Below, piece after piece: positions 26,607 to 34,363 of a DNA stretch of 64,000 nt. Under the pieces are notes generated by a model. The model worked only from the letters and a program-made list of their open reading frames with translations. It searched no databases and had not been told where the DNA came from. The stretch is taken from contig NZ_JAGVQR010000001.1 in assembly GCF_018275325.1 (NCBI RefSeq), forward strand, positions 1,364,001 to 1,428,000. Reading direction: 5' to 3'. This DNA comes from Nocardioides palaemonis (GTDB taxonomy: Bacteria; Actinomycetota; Actinomycetes; Propionibacteriales; Nocardioidaceae). The position numbers were made by a program, and so were the translations under genes. Position 1 is the first letter of the stretch. The number at the start of each line of letters is the position of its first letter.

Positions 26607-27809
26607 ATGGACCTGCTCGAGAGGCGGCGTCGCAGCCGCACCGTCCCCGCGGACGTCGTGCCGCTCCCCGTCGCGTCGACCGGGCGGCTCCGCGTCCTGG
26701 TCGTCACCGAGTCCTTCCTGCCCCAGGTCAACGGCGTGACCAACTCGGTGCGCCGGGTGCTGGAGCACCTGGCCGCCGCAGGCCACGACGCCGAGCTGGT
26801 CGCGCCGACCGGACCCGATTCGTATGCCGGCTTCCCGGTGACCCACGCACGCGGCGCCTGCCTGCCGTTCTACAGCGACTTCCGGATCGGCCTGGAGACG
26901 CGCCGGCGGCTGCGCGCGACGATGGAGCGGTTCCGTCCCGACGTCGTCCACCTCGCCTCGCCGGCCACGCTCGGCCACCAGGCGGCGCGGGCCGCGCGGT
27001 CGCTCGGCATCCCGACGGTCGCGATCTACCAGACCGACCTCGTCGGCTTCGCCGACCGCTACCCGGTGCCCGGCGGCGCCCGGGCGATGGAGCGCCTCAC
27101 CCGCCGCATCCACCTCGCCGTCGACCGCACCCTCGCGCCATCGTCGGCCAGCATCGGCCAGCTCGAGCGGCTGGGAGTGCCGGCCGTGCACCGCTGGCCG
27201 CGCGGTGTCGACCAGGTGCTGTTCGACCCGGCGCGCCGCGACGCGGACCTCCACGCGCGCCTCGCGCCCGACGGAGAGGCCCTCGTCGGCTACGTCGGCC
27301 GGCTGGCGCCCGAGAAGGAGCTCGAGCTGCTGGCCCACGTCGACCGGCTGCCCGGTGTCCGGCTGGTGCTGGTGGGCGGCGGCCCGGAGGAGGCGCGGCT
27401 GCGGGCGCTGCTGCCGCGTGCGGCCTTCCTGGGCGTGCTGCACGGCGAGGAGCTCGCCCGGGCGTACGCGACGCTCGACGTGTTCGTGCACACCGGACGC
27501 CACGAGACCTACTGCCAGTCCGCGCAGGAGGCGCTGGCCAGCGGGGTGCCGGTGGTCGCGCCGCGTGCCGGCGGACCGGTCGACGTCGTCGACGACACGG
27601 TCGCCGGGTTCCTCTACGAGCCGGGCGACGGGGCCGAGCTGGCGGCGCACGTCGAGCGGCTCGTCGCCCAGCCGGTGCTCCACCGGCGGATGGCCCTCGC
27701 CGCGCGCCACAGCGTCCGTGACCGGACCTGGCAGGCGGTCAACGAGCTGCTCGTCGAGCACTACCGCGCGGCCGCCGGCGCCACGCTCAGCCGGCGTCGG
27801 GCGGGCTGA
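26607..27809 (+). CDS. GT4 glycosyltransferase (MgtA-like mannosyltransferase)
   Basis: A 400-residue GT-B fold retaining transferase. The acceptor half opens with VLVVTESFLPQVNGVTNSV. The donor half has VGYVGRLAPEKELELL, VLVGGGPEE and the nucleotide-sugar E-x7-E motif in HETYCQSAQEALASGVPVVAP. The sequence pattern resembles GDP-mannose-dependent enzymes such as actinobacterial MgtA/PimB-type proteins, which build mannosylated glycolipids; this assignment is inferred. The C terminus overlaps the convergent LOG gene by 23 bp. Confidence 0.85.
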   Translation: MDLLERRRRSRTVPADVVPLPVASTGRLRVLVVTESFLPQVNGVTNSVRRVLEHLAAAGHDAELVAPTGPDSYAGFPVTHARGACLPFYSDFRIGLETRRRLRATMERFRPDVVHLASPATLGHQAARAARSLGIPTVAIYQTDLVGFADRYPVPGGARAMERLTRRIHLAVDRTLAPSSASIGQLERLGVPAVHRWPRGVDQVLFDPARRDADLHARLAPDGEALVGYVGRLAPEKELELLAHVDRLPGVRLVLVGGGPEEARLRALLPRAAFLGVLHGEELARAYATLDVFVHTGRHETYCQSAQEALASGVPVVAPRAGGPVDVVDDTVAGFLYEPGDGAELAAHVERLVAQPVLHRRMALAARHSVRDRTWQAVNELLVEHYRAAAGATLSRRRAG

Positions 27810-28890
27810 CCCCCACCACCTCGACCGCCTCCTCCACGGAGTCGACGAGGTGCACGTGCGGCTCCATCGCGCGACCGCGGGCGAGGGCCCGCAGCAGCGG
27901 CCAGGCGGGCAGGTCCTCGGTCCAGTGCCGCCGGCCGACCAGCACCATCGGCGCGACCGACGCCTCGTCCGCGTAGTAGTTCTCGCACGCGTCCTGGAAG
28001 ACCTCCTGCACGGTGCCACCGGCGCCGGGGAGGAACACGATGCCGGCGTTGCAGATCTCGAGGAGGACGGCCTCGCGCGGAGCGTTGCGGAAGAACTTGG
28101 CGATCGCCGTGGCGAAGACGTTGGGCGGCTCGTGGCCGTAGTGCCACGTCGGGATGCCGAGCGAGTCGCGCCCGGGGCCGTCGACCTCCTCCACGACGTC
28201 GAGCCCGGCCCGCGCCCAGGCGCCCACGTCGGGCGTGAACGACGGCACGCGCGCGAGGTGGGCAAGCGCGCGGTCGAGCAGGTCGGTCTGCCCACCGGGC
28301 ACGAACGCGCCGAGGTTGGCCGCCTCCATGGCTCCGGGACCCCCGCCGGTCGCGACGGTCAGCGCGTCGCCGAGCAGGTGGCCGAGCCGCGCCGCGTCGG
28401 CGTACTCCGCGGACCCGCGCACGAGGGCGTGCCCGCCCATCACGCCGACCATCCGGCGGCCCGACACCCACGCCTCGAGCGCCTCGTCGACGTGGTGGTC
28501 GTGCAGCGCCATCGCGAGGGTGTCCTCGGGCGTGGTCCGGCCGCGCGACCACGCGTAGGCACGGGCGTCGGTGCTGTCGTCGTAGCGGGGCGTGTCGTAG
28601 AGGTCGGCGGGGGAGTAGAGGGTCGAGCGGTAGGGGTCGACCGGGCTGCCGGGGATGTCGTGCAGCACCACCCCGCCGGCGCGGCGCACCGCGTCGTCGT
28701 CCCCGTCGGCGAACTCGCAGCCGAGGAACAGCGACTGGGCGAGCGACCGCTCCAGCAGCGCCGGCCCACGCTCGGTGAGGTCGAGGCCCACCACCCGCCA
28801 GCCGGCCAGCGTCCGGGCTCCCGCGGCCAGGCGCCGGTCGAGGTCGTCGAGGGTGGTGACGTCGAGGACGCGTCCGCGCGAGTGCTTCAC
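27787..28890 (-). CDS. LOG/lysine-decarboxylase-like nucleotide-binding protein with N-terminal extension
   Basis: A 367-residue protein. Residues from about 140 form a LOG-type Rossmann domain with VGVMGGHALVRG, TGGGPGAMEAANLGAF and PGAGGTVQEVFQDA; these motifs bind the nucleotide phosphate and release the base in cytokinin-activating LOG and PpnN nucleosidases. The first 130 or so residues (LDDLDRRLAAG to EALEAWVSGRR) are an extra domain I do not recognise. Start GTG 28890 is chosen because TAGGTT lies seven bases upstream on this strand; a longer ATG 28932 form would overlap the divergent gene. Confidence 0.8.
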   Translation of the reverse strand: MKHSRGRVLDVTTLDDLDRRLAAGARTLAGWRVVGLDLTERGPALLERSLAQSLFLGCEFADGDDDAVRRAGGVVLHDIPGSPVDPYRSTLYSPADLYDTPRYDDSTDARAYAWSRGRTTPEDTLAMALHDHHVDEALEAWVSGRRMVGVMGGHALVRGSAEYADAARLGHLLGDALTVATGGGPGAMEAANLGAFVPGGQTDLLDRALAHLARVPSFTPDVGAWARAGLDVVEEVDGPGRDSLGIPTWHYGHEPPNVFATAIAKFFRNAPREAVLLEICNAGIVFLPGAGGTVQEVFQDACENYYADEASVAPMVLVGRRHWTEDLPAWPLLRALARGRAMEPHVHLVDSVEEAVEVVGVSPPDAG

Positions 28891-28897
28891 GGCGCCC

Positions 28898-28924
28898 AAC
28901 CTAGGGGGCGGGCCGTGGCAGGGT
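28898..28924. promoter_or_regulatory. Divergent leaderless promoters for LOG gene and DinB-like gene
   Basis: In the 40-bp gap, minus-strand TAGGTT (28898-28903) ends seven bases before the LOG GTG, and plus-strand CAGGGT (28919-28924) ends six bases before ATG 28931. Confidence 0.45.
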
Positions 28925-28930
28925 GGCGAC

Positions 28931-29578
28931 ATGGTCTCGGAGGAGGACGTCTACGCACTCGCCACCCGCAACCGGCTCCTGGCCGCCGACATGTTCGCCG
29001 GCCTGAGCGAGGCGCAGTGGACCACCCCCAGCCTGTGTGCCGGCTGGTCGGTCCGGGAGGTCTGCGCCCACCTGGTCCCGCCGCCCGGCGGCCACCGGCT
29101 GCTGCCGCTCGTGGGCGCCGTGCTGCGCTTCCGCGGCGACCTGGCTCGCTTGGTCGACGTCACCACCCGGGAGCGGGCGGCGGCGACGCCGACCGACCAG
29201 CTGGTCGCCGAGCTGCAGGAGCGGGCCGGCGACCGGCTCGAGGCTCCGGTCGTGGGGGCGCTCGGTCCGATGGTCGACACCGCGATCCACCTGCGCGACG
29301 CCGCGCGCCCGCTGGGGCTCGACGTCGGACCGCCGCCGGACGACTGGCGGCCGGTGCTCGACTTCCTGCGCACCGGCCCCGCCGAGCGCGGCTTCGTCGG
29401 GCGGGGGCGCACCGCCGGCCTCCGGCTCGAGGCGAGCGACACCGACTGGTCGTCGGGCGCGGGTGACCTCGTGCGGGGCGCCGCCGAGGCGCTGGCCCTC
29501 GCGGTGGCGGGCCGGCCGGTGGCCTACGCCGAGCTCGAGGGCCCGGGCGTCGAGGTGCTCCGGTCACGCGATCGGTGA
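28931..29578 (+). CDS. Maleylpyruvate isomerase/DinB-like (mycothiol-dependent) family protein
   Basis: A 215-residue protein of the TIGR03083-type DinB fold. The N-terminal signature is RLLAADMFAGLSEAQW followed by SLCAGWSVREVCAHLV, where the His begins the metal site; a second His is in DTAIHLRDAARPLG. Related proteins use mycothiol, the actinobacterial thiol, for isomerisation or transfer; the reaction here is unknown. A C-terminal sterol-carrier-like half (TAGLRLEASDTDWSSG) is visible. It is divergent from the LOG gene. Confidence 0.8.
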   Translation: MVSEEDVYALATRNRLLAADMFAGLSEAQWTTPSLCAGWSVREVCAHLVPPPGGHRLLPLVGAVLRFRGDLARLVDVTTRERAAATPTDQLVAELQERAGDRLEAPVVGALGPMVDTAIHLRDAARPLGLDVGPPPDDWRPVLDFLRTGPAERGFVGRGRTAGLRLEASDTDWSSGAGDLVRGAAEALALAVAGRPVAYAELEGPGVEVLRSRDR

Positions 29579-29619
29579 GCCGTCGGCACAACCGGTCGTC
29601 GATCGTCCGCAACCCGGCC

Positions 29620-29625
29620 TAGCGT
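29620..29625 (+). promoter_or_regulatory. Leaderless -10 (TAGCGT) for GNAT 29632
   Basis: TAGCGT ends six bases before ATG 29632. Confidence 0.5.
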
Positions 29626-29631
29626 GCTGCC

Positions 29632-30231
29632 ATGAGCATGATCGCGGGCTTGGACATCGACGGCCACGAGGTCGTGCCGCTCGTCCCGGAGACCTGGGAC
29701 CTCTTCGCCCAGATGGCGGGCCGGACCGGCCTGTTCGGCGGCTGCTGGTGCGTCCACTTCCACTGCCTGCCCGACCCGCCCGAGCGCGAGGAGATGGGCA
29801 ACCCCGCCTTCAAGCGGATGCTCGTGGAGCAGGGCGTCGCCCACGCGGCGCTCGTCCTCGACGACGGAGAGGCCGTCGCGTGGGCCGAGTACGGCACGGT
29901 CGCCGAGCTGCCCAACATCCAGCACCGCAAGCAGTGGGAGGCCGAGACCGAGTCGCCGCCGGAGTTCCGGATCACGTGCGTCCAGGTCCGCAAGGACCAC
30001 CGTCGCCGGGGCCTCGGGTCGGTCGCGGTGAAGGGCGCCGTGGCGCTGGTCGCCGCGGCCGGCGGGGGCCGTGTCGAGTCCTACCCGCACGACCTCCCGC
30101 CCGGCAAGAAGATGTCCGCGTCGTTCCTCTACAACCTCACGCGGACCACCTACGAGCGCCTCGGGTTCACCTACGTCCGGCCCAAGGGCCAGGGCAACTG
30201 CGTGATGGAGCTGCAGGTGCCGCCGGCCTGA
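29632..30231 (+). CDS. GNAT family acetyltransferase
   Basis: A 199-residue acetyltransferase. The cofactor loop is VRKDHRRRGLGSVAVKGAV, preceded by the strand ITCVQV; the end is YERLGFTYVRPKGQGNCVM. The N-terminal FGGCWCVHFHC motif, with several Cys and His residues, is typical of an actinobacterial subgroup of unknown substrate. It converges on the RIO kinase gene across a repeat-filled gap. Confidence 0.8.
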   Translation: MSMIAGLDIDGHEVVPLVPETWDLFAQMAGRTGLFGGCWCVHFHCLPDPPEREEMGNPAFKRMLVEQGVAHAALVLDDGEAVAWAEYGTVAELPNIQHRKQWEAETESPPEFRITCVQVRKDHRRRGLGSVAVKGAVALVAAAGGGRVESYPHDLPPGKKMSASFLYNLTRTTYERLGFTYVRPKGQGNCVMELQVPPA

Positions 30232-30253
30232 CCGCACGCGCTCCTCCCTCGCT

Positions 30254-30338
30254 GGTCGAGGTGTGAGGAGCGCCGGCGACGAGCCTCGAGACCTGCTCGG
30301 CCAGTGGTTTCGAGGCTCGCTCCGCTCGCACCTCAACC
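30254..30338. repeat. Two inverted copies of the dispersed GGTYGAG element
   Basis: 30254-30293 (opening GGTCGAG, closing CTCGAGACC) faces 30306-30338 (opening GGTTTCGAGG, closing CCTCAACC). They are inverted relative to each other and could form a long hairpin between two convergent genes. The second copy matches 49814-49846 at 28 of 33 positions. Confidence 0.55.
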
Positions 30339-30435
30339 ACCGAGGGGACGCGCTCGCACCTCAACCACCGAGGGGACGCGCTCGCACCTCGACCACCGAG
30401 GGGACGCGCTCGCACCTCGACCACCGAGGGGACGG
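30324..30435. repeat. Four tandem 28-bp repeats
   Basis: Units 30324-30351, 30352-30379, 30380-30407 and 30408-30435 share GCTCGCACCTC(A/G)ACCACC and end GAGGGGACG. Units 1-2 carry A and units 3-4 carry G at one position. The first unit begins inside the dispersed element, so the array appears to have grown by tandem duplication of its edge. Confidence 0.85.
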
Positions 30436-30438
30436 CCG

Positions 30439-31320
30439 TCAGAACGCGTGCGCCATCAGCTCGCCGAACAGCTCCTGCTCGTCGACCGCCAGGCCCCGGG
30501 AGCGGAACCACGCGCACATGTTGGCGCAGTCGCGCAGCAGGAAGTCCATGCCCTGCGGGTTGCCGACCAGGTCCACCACCTGGGGCAGGTCGATGACGAC
30601 CAGCCGGTCACCGGCCGCGAGGGTGTTGTAGGGCGACAGGTCGCCGTGGACCAGACCCGCCTGCACCAGCGCGGCCAGCGCGTCGCGCAGCTGCTCGTAG
30701 TAGCCCTCCAGCACCTCCCGCTCGGGCCGGACCTGCGCCAGGCGCGGAGCGGTCTCGCCGTCGTGGGTGATCCACTCCATCATGATCTCGGTCTCGTCGA
30801 TCTGGACCGGGTAGGGGACCGGCAGGCCGAGCTCCCAGCAGCGGCGCAGCGCGTTCCACTCCGAGATCGCCCACTCGCCCGCGGCGACCTGCTTGCCCCA
30901 CGTCGACTTGCGCTTGACGGCGCGCTCGTCGCGCGAGCGCTTCATCGAGCGGCCCTCGGTGTAGGAGGCGGCGCGGTGGAACGTGCGGTGGTCGGTGCTG
31001 CGGTAGCGCTTGGCGGCCATCACGACCGCCGAGCCCGGCCGGTGCGGGTCCTCGCGCTCGACGAGGAAGACGTCGGCCTCCTTGCCGGTCTTGAGGACGC
31101 CGAGCTCGGTGTCGATGGCGCCGCTGGACGTCACCACCCAGTCGGGTCGTGGCTCGGGTCCCTTCATCAGGGCCTCGAGGTCCTCCCAGCGCGACCAGCG
31201 CTGGTGCTCGCCGAGCTCGTCGGCGTAGGTGTCGTAGCTGAAGACGAACGCGTCGTCGATGCCCTCGAGGGGCGAGCGGTCGTCAGGCCGGAGGAAGTCC
31301 TCCGGGAAGGTGTGCGTCAC
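30439..31320 (-). CDS. RIO-type atypical serine kinase
   Basis: A 293-residue RIO1-family protein. The nucleotide loop is VLKTGKEADVFLVE, the conserved Lys is in VVMAAKRYRST, the catalytic loop is LVHGDLSPYNTL and the metal-binding segment is LVVIDLPQVVDL. RIO kinases are ribosome biogenesis ATPases/kinases in archaea and eukaryotes; bacterial members are poorly characterised. Between the loop and the core is a basic stretch (KRSRDERAVKRKSTWGKQ). GTG 31320 is chosen from the acidic family start HTFPEDFLRP and GGAG about ten bases upstream. It ends in the tandem-repeat region. Confidence 0.85.
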   Translation of the reverse strand: MTHTFPEDFLRPDDRSPLEGIDDAFVFSYDTYADELGEHQRWSRWEDLEALMKGPEPRPDWVVTSSGAIDTELGVLKTGKEADVFLVEREDPHRPGSAVVMAAKRYRSTDHRTFHRAASYTEGRSMKRSRDERAVKRKSTWGKQVAAGEWAISEWNALRRCWELGLPVPYPVQIDETEIMMEWITHDGETAPRLAQVRPEREVLEGYYEQLRDALAALVQAGLVHGDLSPYNTLAAGDRLVVIDLPQVVDLVGNPQGMDFLLRDCANMCAWFRSRGLAVDEQELFGELMAHAF

Positions 31321-31451
31321 TGTGGGTGCTCCGTGGGTGCGAGAGGTGGTCGGCGGGCAGGCCGAGGACAGCGATGGACATGTCACGGCTCCTCTCACGG
31401 CGGGGCGCCTGCGCGCGGGCGCGGCAGGTCGGACGTACGGCGTCATCGTGG

Positions 31452-31469
31452 GCGACCCCGGCGGGTCGC
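31452..31469 (-). terminator. Hairpin after the MBL-rhodanese gene
   Basis: GCGACCC-cggc-GGGTCGC, a 7-bp perfect stem 23 bases past the stop of the minus-strand gene ending at 31492. It lies in the 171-bp gap before the RIO kinase start. Confidence 0.4.
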
Positions 31470-31491
31470 GCAACCGAATATCGCCGGGCGG

Positions 31492-32865
31492 TCACCCCAC
31501 CCGCGCGGGGACCGACCCGCGCAGCCCGTCAGGCAGGTGCTCGAGCACGTCGTCGACGTGCACCACCCGTCGGCCCGCGCGGGCGAGGAGCCCGGCCGCG
31601 ACGGCGGCGCGGTAGCCGCTGCGGCAGTGCACCCAGACCTCCCCGGGCGGGACCTCGGCCATCCGCTCGACGAGCTCGGGGAGCGGGATCGCGACGGCGC
31701 CCCGCACCGGGTCCTCGACGACCTCCTGCGCGTGCCGCACGTCGAGCAGCACCACGTCGGCGCCGCCCGGGTCGGCCCAGTCGGCCCAGTCGGCCCAGTC
31801 GGCCCGGCGGAGACCATCGGAGGCGTGCGCCTCCTCTCGTGCGTCGAGCACGTGGAGCGACACCTGCTCGACGCCGATCTGGGCGAGGTCGTCGGCGGCG
31901 CGGCCGAGCACCGACGCGTCGTCGCCCAGCAGGACCAGGTGCTCGCCCCACGGCGTCACCCAGGCCGCCCACAGCGCGAACTGGTCGCCGTGCTCGACGT
32001 TGATGCTCCCGGGGACGTGACCGGCAGCGAACGCCTCGCGCGGCCGGAGGTCGAGCAGCCACGCACCGCGGCGGCGGGCGAGCTCGAGCGCCTCGCCGTC
32101 CAGCTCCAGCGGGACCGGCGGCGCGACCAGGCCGGCGCCACTCCGGTTGAGCGCCGCCATGTGCCGGTAGTGGCCGGGCACCGGGCCGAAGCCGGCCACC
32201 AGTCGGTCGACGAAGGTGTCGACATCGGTCGTCAGTGCCGGGTTGAGGACGGCCTGCTCGCCGATCGTGAGCCCCCCGCCGTCCGGTGCGCCGGCGGCGC
32301 AGAAGCTGCCGAAGCCGTGGGTCGGGTGCACGGTGGTGTCCGCGGGCAGCCGGCCCAGGCTGCGTACGCTCGCCCACTGCGCCCGGGCCAGGTCGCGCGC
32401 CAGGCTCGGGTCGACCAGGTCGGTACGCCCGACGGTGCCGGCGAGCATGCTGCCCCCGGTCAGCACCGCCCCGGGCGACGTCGCGTCGGACCGCGTGACG
32501 TGGAAGGCCTGGTGGTGAAGCGTGTGGCCTGGCGTCGCGAGCACCGTGACGCTGAGGTCGCCCACCGCGACCACGTCGCCCGCGCGGGTCGCCGCGACCT
32601 CCAGGTCGACGACCTCGTCCGCGGCGAGGAGGTAGTCGGCCCGGTGGCGTCGCGCGAGGCGGGGGCCGCCGGAGACGTAGTCGTTGTGCACGTGGGTGTC
32701 GGCCACCGCGACGATCTCGACGCCGGCCTGCTCGGCCAGTCGCTCGACCTCGTCGGTCGAGCGCGGCGGGTCCACCACCAGCGCCCGCCGACCGTCGTGC
32801 ACCAGGTGGGTGCGGTTGCCAAGGCGGGGCAGGTCGAGCGGGAGCACGTGGAGGGACGGAGGCAT
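31492..32865 (-). CDS. CstB-like persulfide dioxygenase-rhodanese (MBL fold plus two rhodanese domains)
   Basis: A 457-residue protein. Residues 1 to about 245 are a metallo-beta-lactamase fold with ADTHVHNDYVSGG (HxHxD, with Tyr where dinuclear enzymes have His), TPGHTLHHQAF and PTHGFGSFC, the pattern of iron-dependent persulfide dioxygenases. Next comes a rhodanese domain without a visible active-site Cys (AFAAGHVPGSINVEHG) and a second with VHCRSGYRAAVA, whose Cys can carry sulfane sulfur. This order matches CstB-type sulfide/persulfide detoxification enzymes. A WAD repeat links the two rhodaneses. ATG 32865 has AAGGAG upstream. Likely cytoplasmic. Confidence 0.85.
   Translation of the reverse strand: MPPSLHVLPLDLPRLGNRTHLVHDGRRALVVDPPRSTDEVERLAEQAGVEIVAVADTHVHNDYVSGGPRLARRHRADYLLAADEVVDLEVAATRAGDVVAVGDLSVTVLATPGHTLHHQAFHVTRSDATSPGAVLTGGSMLAGTVGRTDLVDPSLARDLARAQWASVRSLGRLPADTTVHPTHGFGSFCAAGAPDGGGLTIGEQAVLNPALTTDVDTFVDRLVAGFGPVPGHYRHMAALNRSGAGLVAPPVPLELDGEALELARRRGAWLLDLRPREAFAAGHVPGSINVEHGDQFALWAAWVTPWGEHLVLLGDDASVLGRAADDLAQIGVEQVSLHVLDAREEAHASDGLRRADWADWADWADPGGADVVLLDVRHAQEVVEDPVRGAVAIPLPELVERMAEVPPGEVWVHCRSGYRAAVAAGLLARAGRRVVHVDDVLEHLPDGLRGSVPARVG
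31771..31806. repeat. In-frame 9-bp tandem repeat in the rhodanese linker
   Basis: GTCGGCCCA occurs three times plus a fourth copy ending CG. On the minus strand it encodes ADWADWADWADP between the two rhodanese domains; copy number may vary between strains. Confidence 0.8.
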
Positions 32866-32887
32866 GACGCTCCTTCGGTAACAAAGT

Positions 32888-32924
32888 CGAGTGTTTTACG
32901 CGAGTATTGCAGAGGCGCTAGGTT
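32888..32924. promoter_or_regulatory. Divergent promoter region with direct repeat, between persulfide enzyme and M1 peptidase
   Basis: This gap is unusually AT-rich for the window. CGAGTGTT (32888-32895) and CGAGTATT (32901-32908) form a 13-bp-period direct repeat. TAGGTT (32919-32924) ends six bases before GTG 32931. The repeat is a candidate regulator site for the minus-strand persulfide gene. Confidence 0.4.
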
Positions 32925-32930
32925 CGTCCG

Positions 32931-34358
32931 GTGATCTCGACGCGACGTGTGACCCGTGCCCTCGGGGGCCTGCTGACCGCCTCCGCCCTCCTCCTCCCGG
33001 CCATCGCCCCCGCCCAGGCGGGCGTGCCGGTCGACGGTGCGTCCGGCATCGGTGACGCCTACTGGCCGCTCGACGGCAACGGCGGCATCGACGTCTCCGC
33101 GTACCGGATCGACAACCGCTACGACCTCGCGCGCAAGAAGCTCTCCGGGCACACCACCGTCGAGCTCACCGCGACCAGCGACCTCAGCAGCTTCTCCCTC
33201 GACTTCCTGCTCGACGTCTCGCGGGTGCGGGTCGACGGCGTGGACGCGGCGTTCGCGAAGACCGACGGTGGCCACGAGCTGCGGATCACGCCCACGACCC
33301 CGCTGGTCGCCGGCACCCGCCACGACGTGCGGGTCACCTACGCCGACAAGCCAGGCCGCTACGCCTACGCGGGGGAGTCGAACTGGCTCGCGAGCAGGCG
33401 CGAGGTCGTGGCGATGAACGAGCCGCACATGGCGCCGTGGTGGTTCCCTGCCAACGACCACCCCCTCGACAAGGCGATCGTCGACGTGCGCACCACGGTC
33501 CCGAACGGGCGCGAGGTGATCTCGAACGGCGAGCTGAAGGGACGCAAGGTCGGCAAGCGGACCACGACCTGGCACTGGCGTGCGGACGAGCCGATGGCCA
33601 CCTACCTCGCCTTCTTCGCCGCCGGTGACTTCGCGGTCGCGAAGGGCACGCACCGCGGCCTGCCCTGGCTGGTAGCGGTCTCGAAGCGCCTCGGCCCGGC
33701 CGACGAGCGCGCGAGCATGCGGCTGATGAAGCAGACGCCGCGCGTGATCAGCGGCCTCGAGAAGGACCTGGGGCGCTACCCGTTCTCGGTGGTCGGCGGC
33801 CTCACCACGTCGCTCGGCGTCGGGTTCGCGCTGGAGAACCAGTCCCGTCCGACCTACCCGGCCGTCGGCGGCAACGCGACCGGCCTGGTCGTCCACGAGC
33901 TCGCCCACCAGTGGTTCGGCGACGACATCGCGGTGCAGGGCTGGCGCGACATCTGGCTCAACGAGGGCTTCGCGTCGTTCATGGAGTGGCGCTGGGACGA
34001 GACCCACGGCGGGCGCGACGCCGCCGACACGCTGGCGAGCCACTACGCCGGCACCGCGGCCGACTCCTCGTTCTGGGACGTGACGGTCGCCGACCCCGGC
34101 GCGGACAAGGTGTTCGACTCCGCCGTCTACGGCCGCGGGGCGATGACGCTGCAGGCGCTGCGCAACCGCGTCGGCGATGACACCTTCTGGCGCATCATCC
34201 GCACCTGGATCCGCGAGCAGCGCGGTGGCAACGGCTCCTCGGAGGAGTTCGAGGCGACCGCCGCCCGGGTGAGCGGCGTCGACCTGTCGGCGTTCTTCAC
34301 CGCCTGGCTCCGCACACCGGCCAAGCCCGCCCGCACCGCCGACAACGGGCTGTCCTGA
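32931..34358 (+). CDS. Secreted M1 family zinc metallopeptidase
   Basis: A 475-residue protein with a signal peptide (TRRVTRALGGLLTASALLLPAIAPAQAG). The gluzincin site is complete: His322-Glu-x-x-His326 in VHELAHQWFG and Glu345 in WLNEGFAS. The exopeptidase GAMEN-type motif is replaced by GFALENQS. M1 enzymes remove N-terminal residues; this shorter form lacks the large C-terminal helical domain, as in other secreted actinobacterial members. It uses a leaderless TAGGTT promoter and starts divergently from the persulfide gene. Confidence 0.9.
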   Translation: MISTRRVTRALGGLLTASALLLPAIAPAQAGVPVDGASGIGDAYWPLDGNGGIDVSAYRIDNRYDLARKKLSGHTTVELTATSDLSSFSLDFLLDVSRVRVDGVDAAFAKTDGGHELRITPTTPLVAGTRHDVRVTYADKPGRYAYAGESNWLASRREVVAMNEPHMAPWWFPANDHPLDKAIVDVRTTVPNGREVISNGELKGRKVGKRTTTWHWRADEPMATYLAFFAAGDFAVAKGTHRGLPWLVAVSKRLGPADERASMRLMKQTPRVISGLEKDLGRYPFSVVGGLTTSLGVGFALENQSRPTYPAVGGNATGLVVHELAHQWFGDDIAVQGWRDIWLNEGFASFMEWRWDETHGGRDAADTLASHYAGTAADSSFWDVTVADPGADKVFDSAVYGRGAMTLQALRNRVGDDTFWRIIRTWIREQRGGNGSSEEFEATAARVSGVDLSAFFTAWLRTPAKPARTADNGLS

Positions 34359-34363
34359 CCACG

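Noticed and set aside
30324..30435. Possible CRISPR array (28-bp repeats)
   Set aside because: Units are directly adjacent with no spacers and no cas genes are present.
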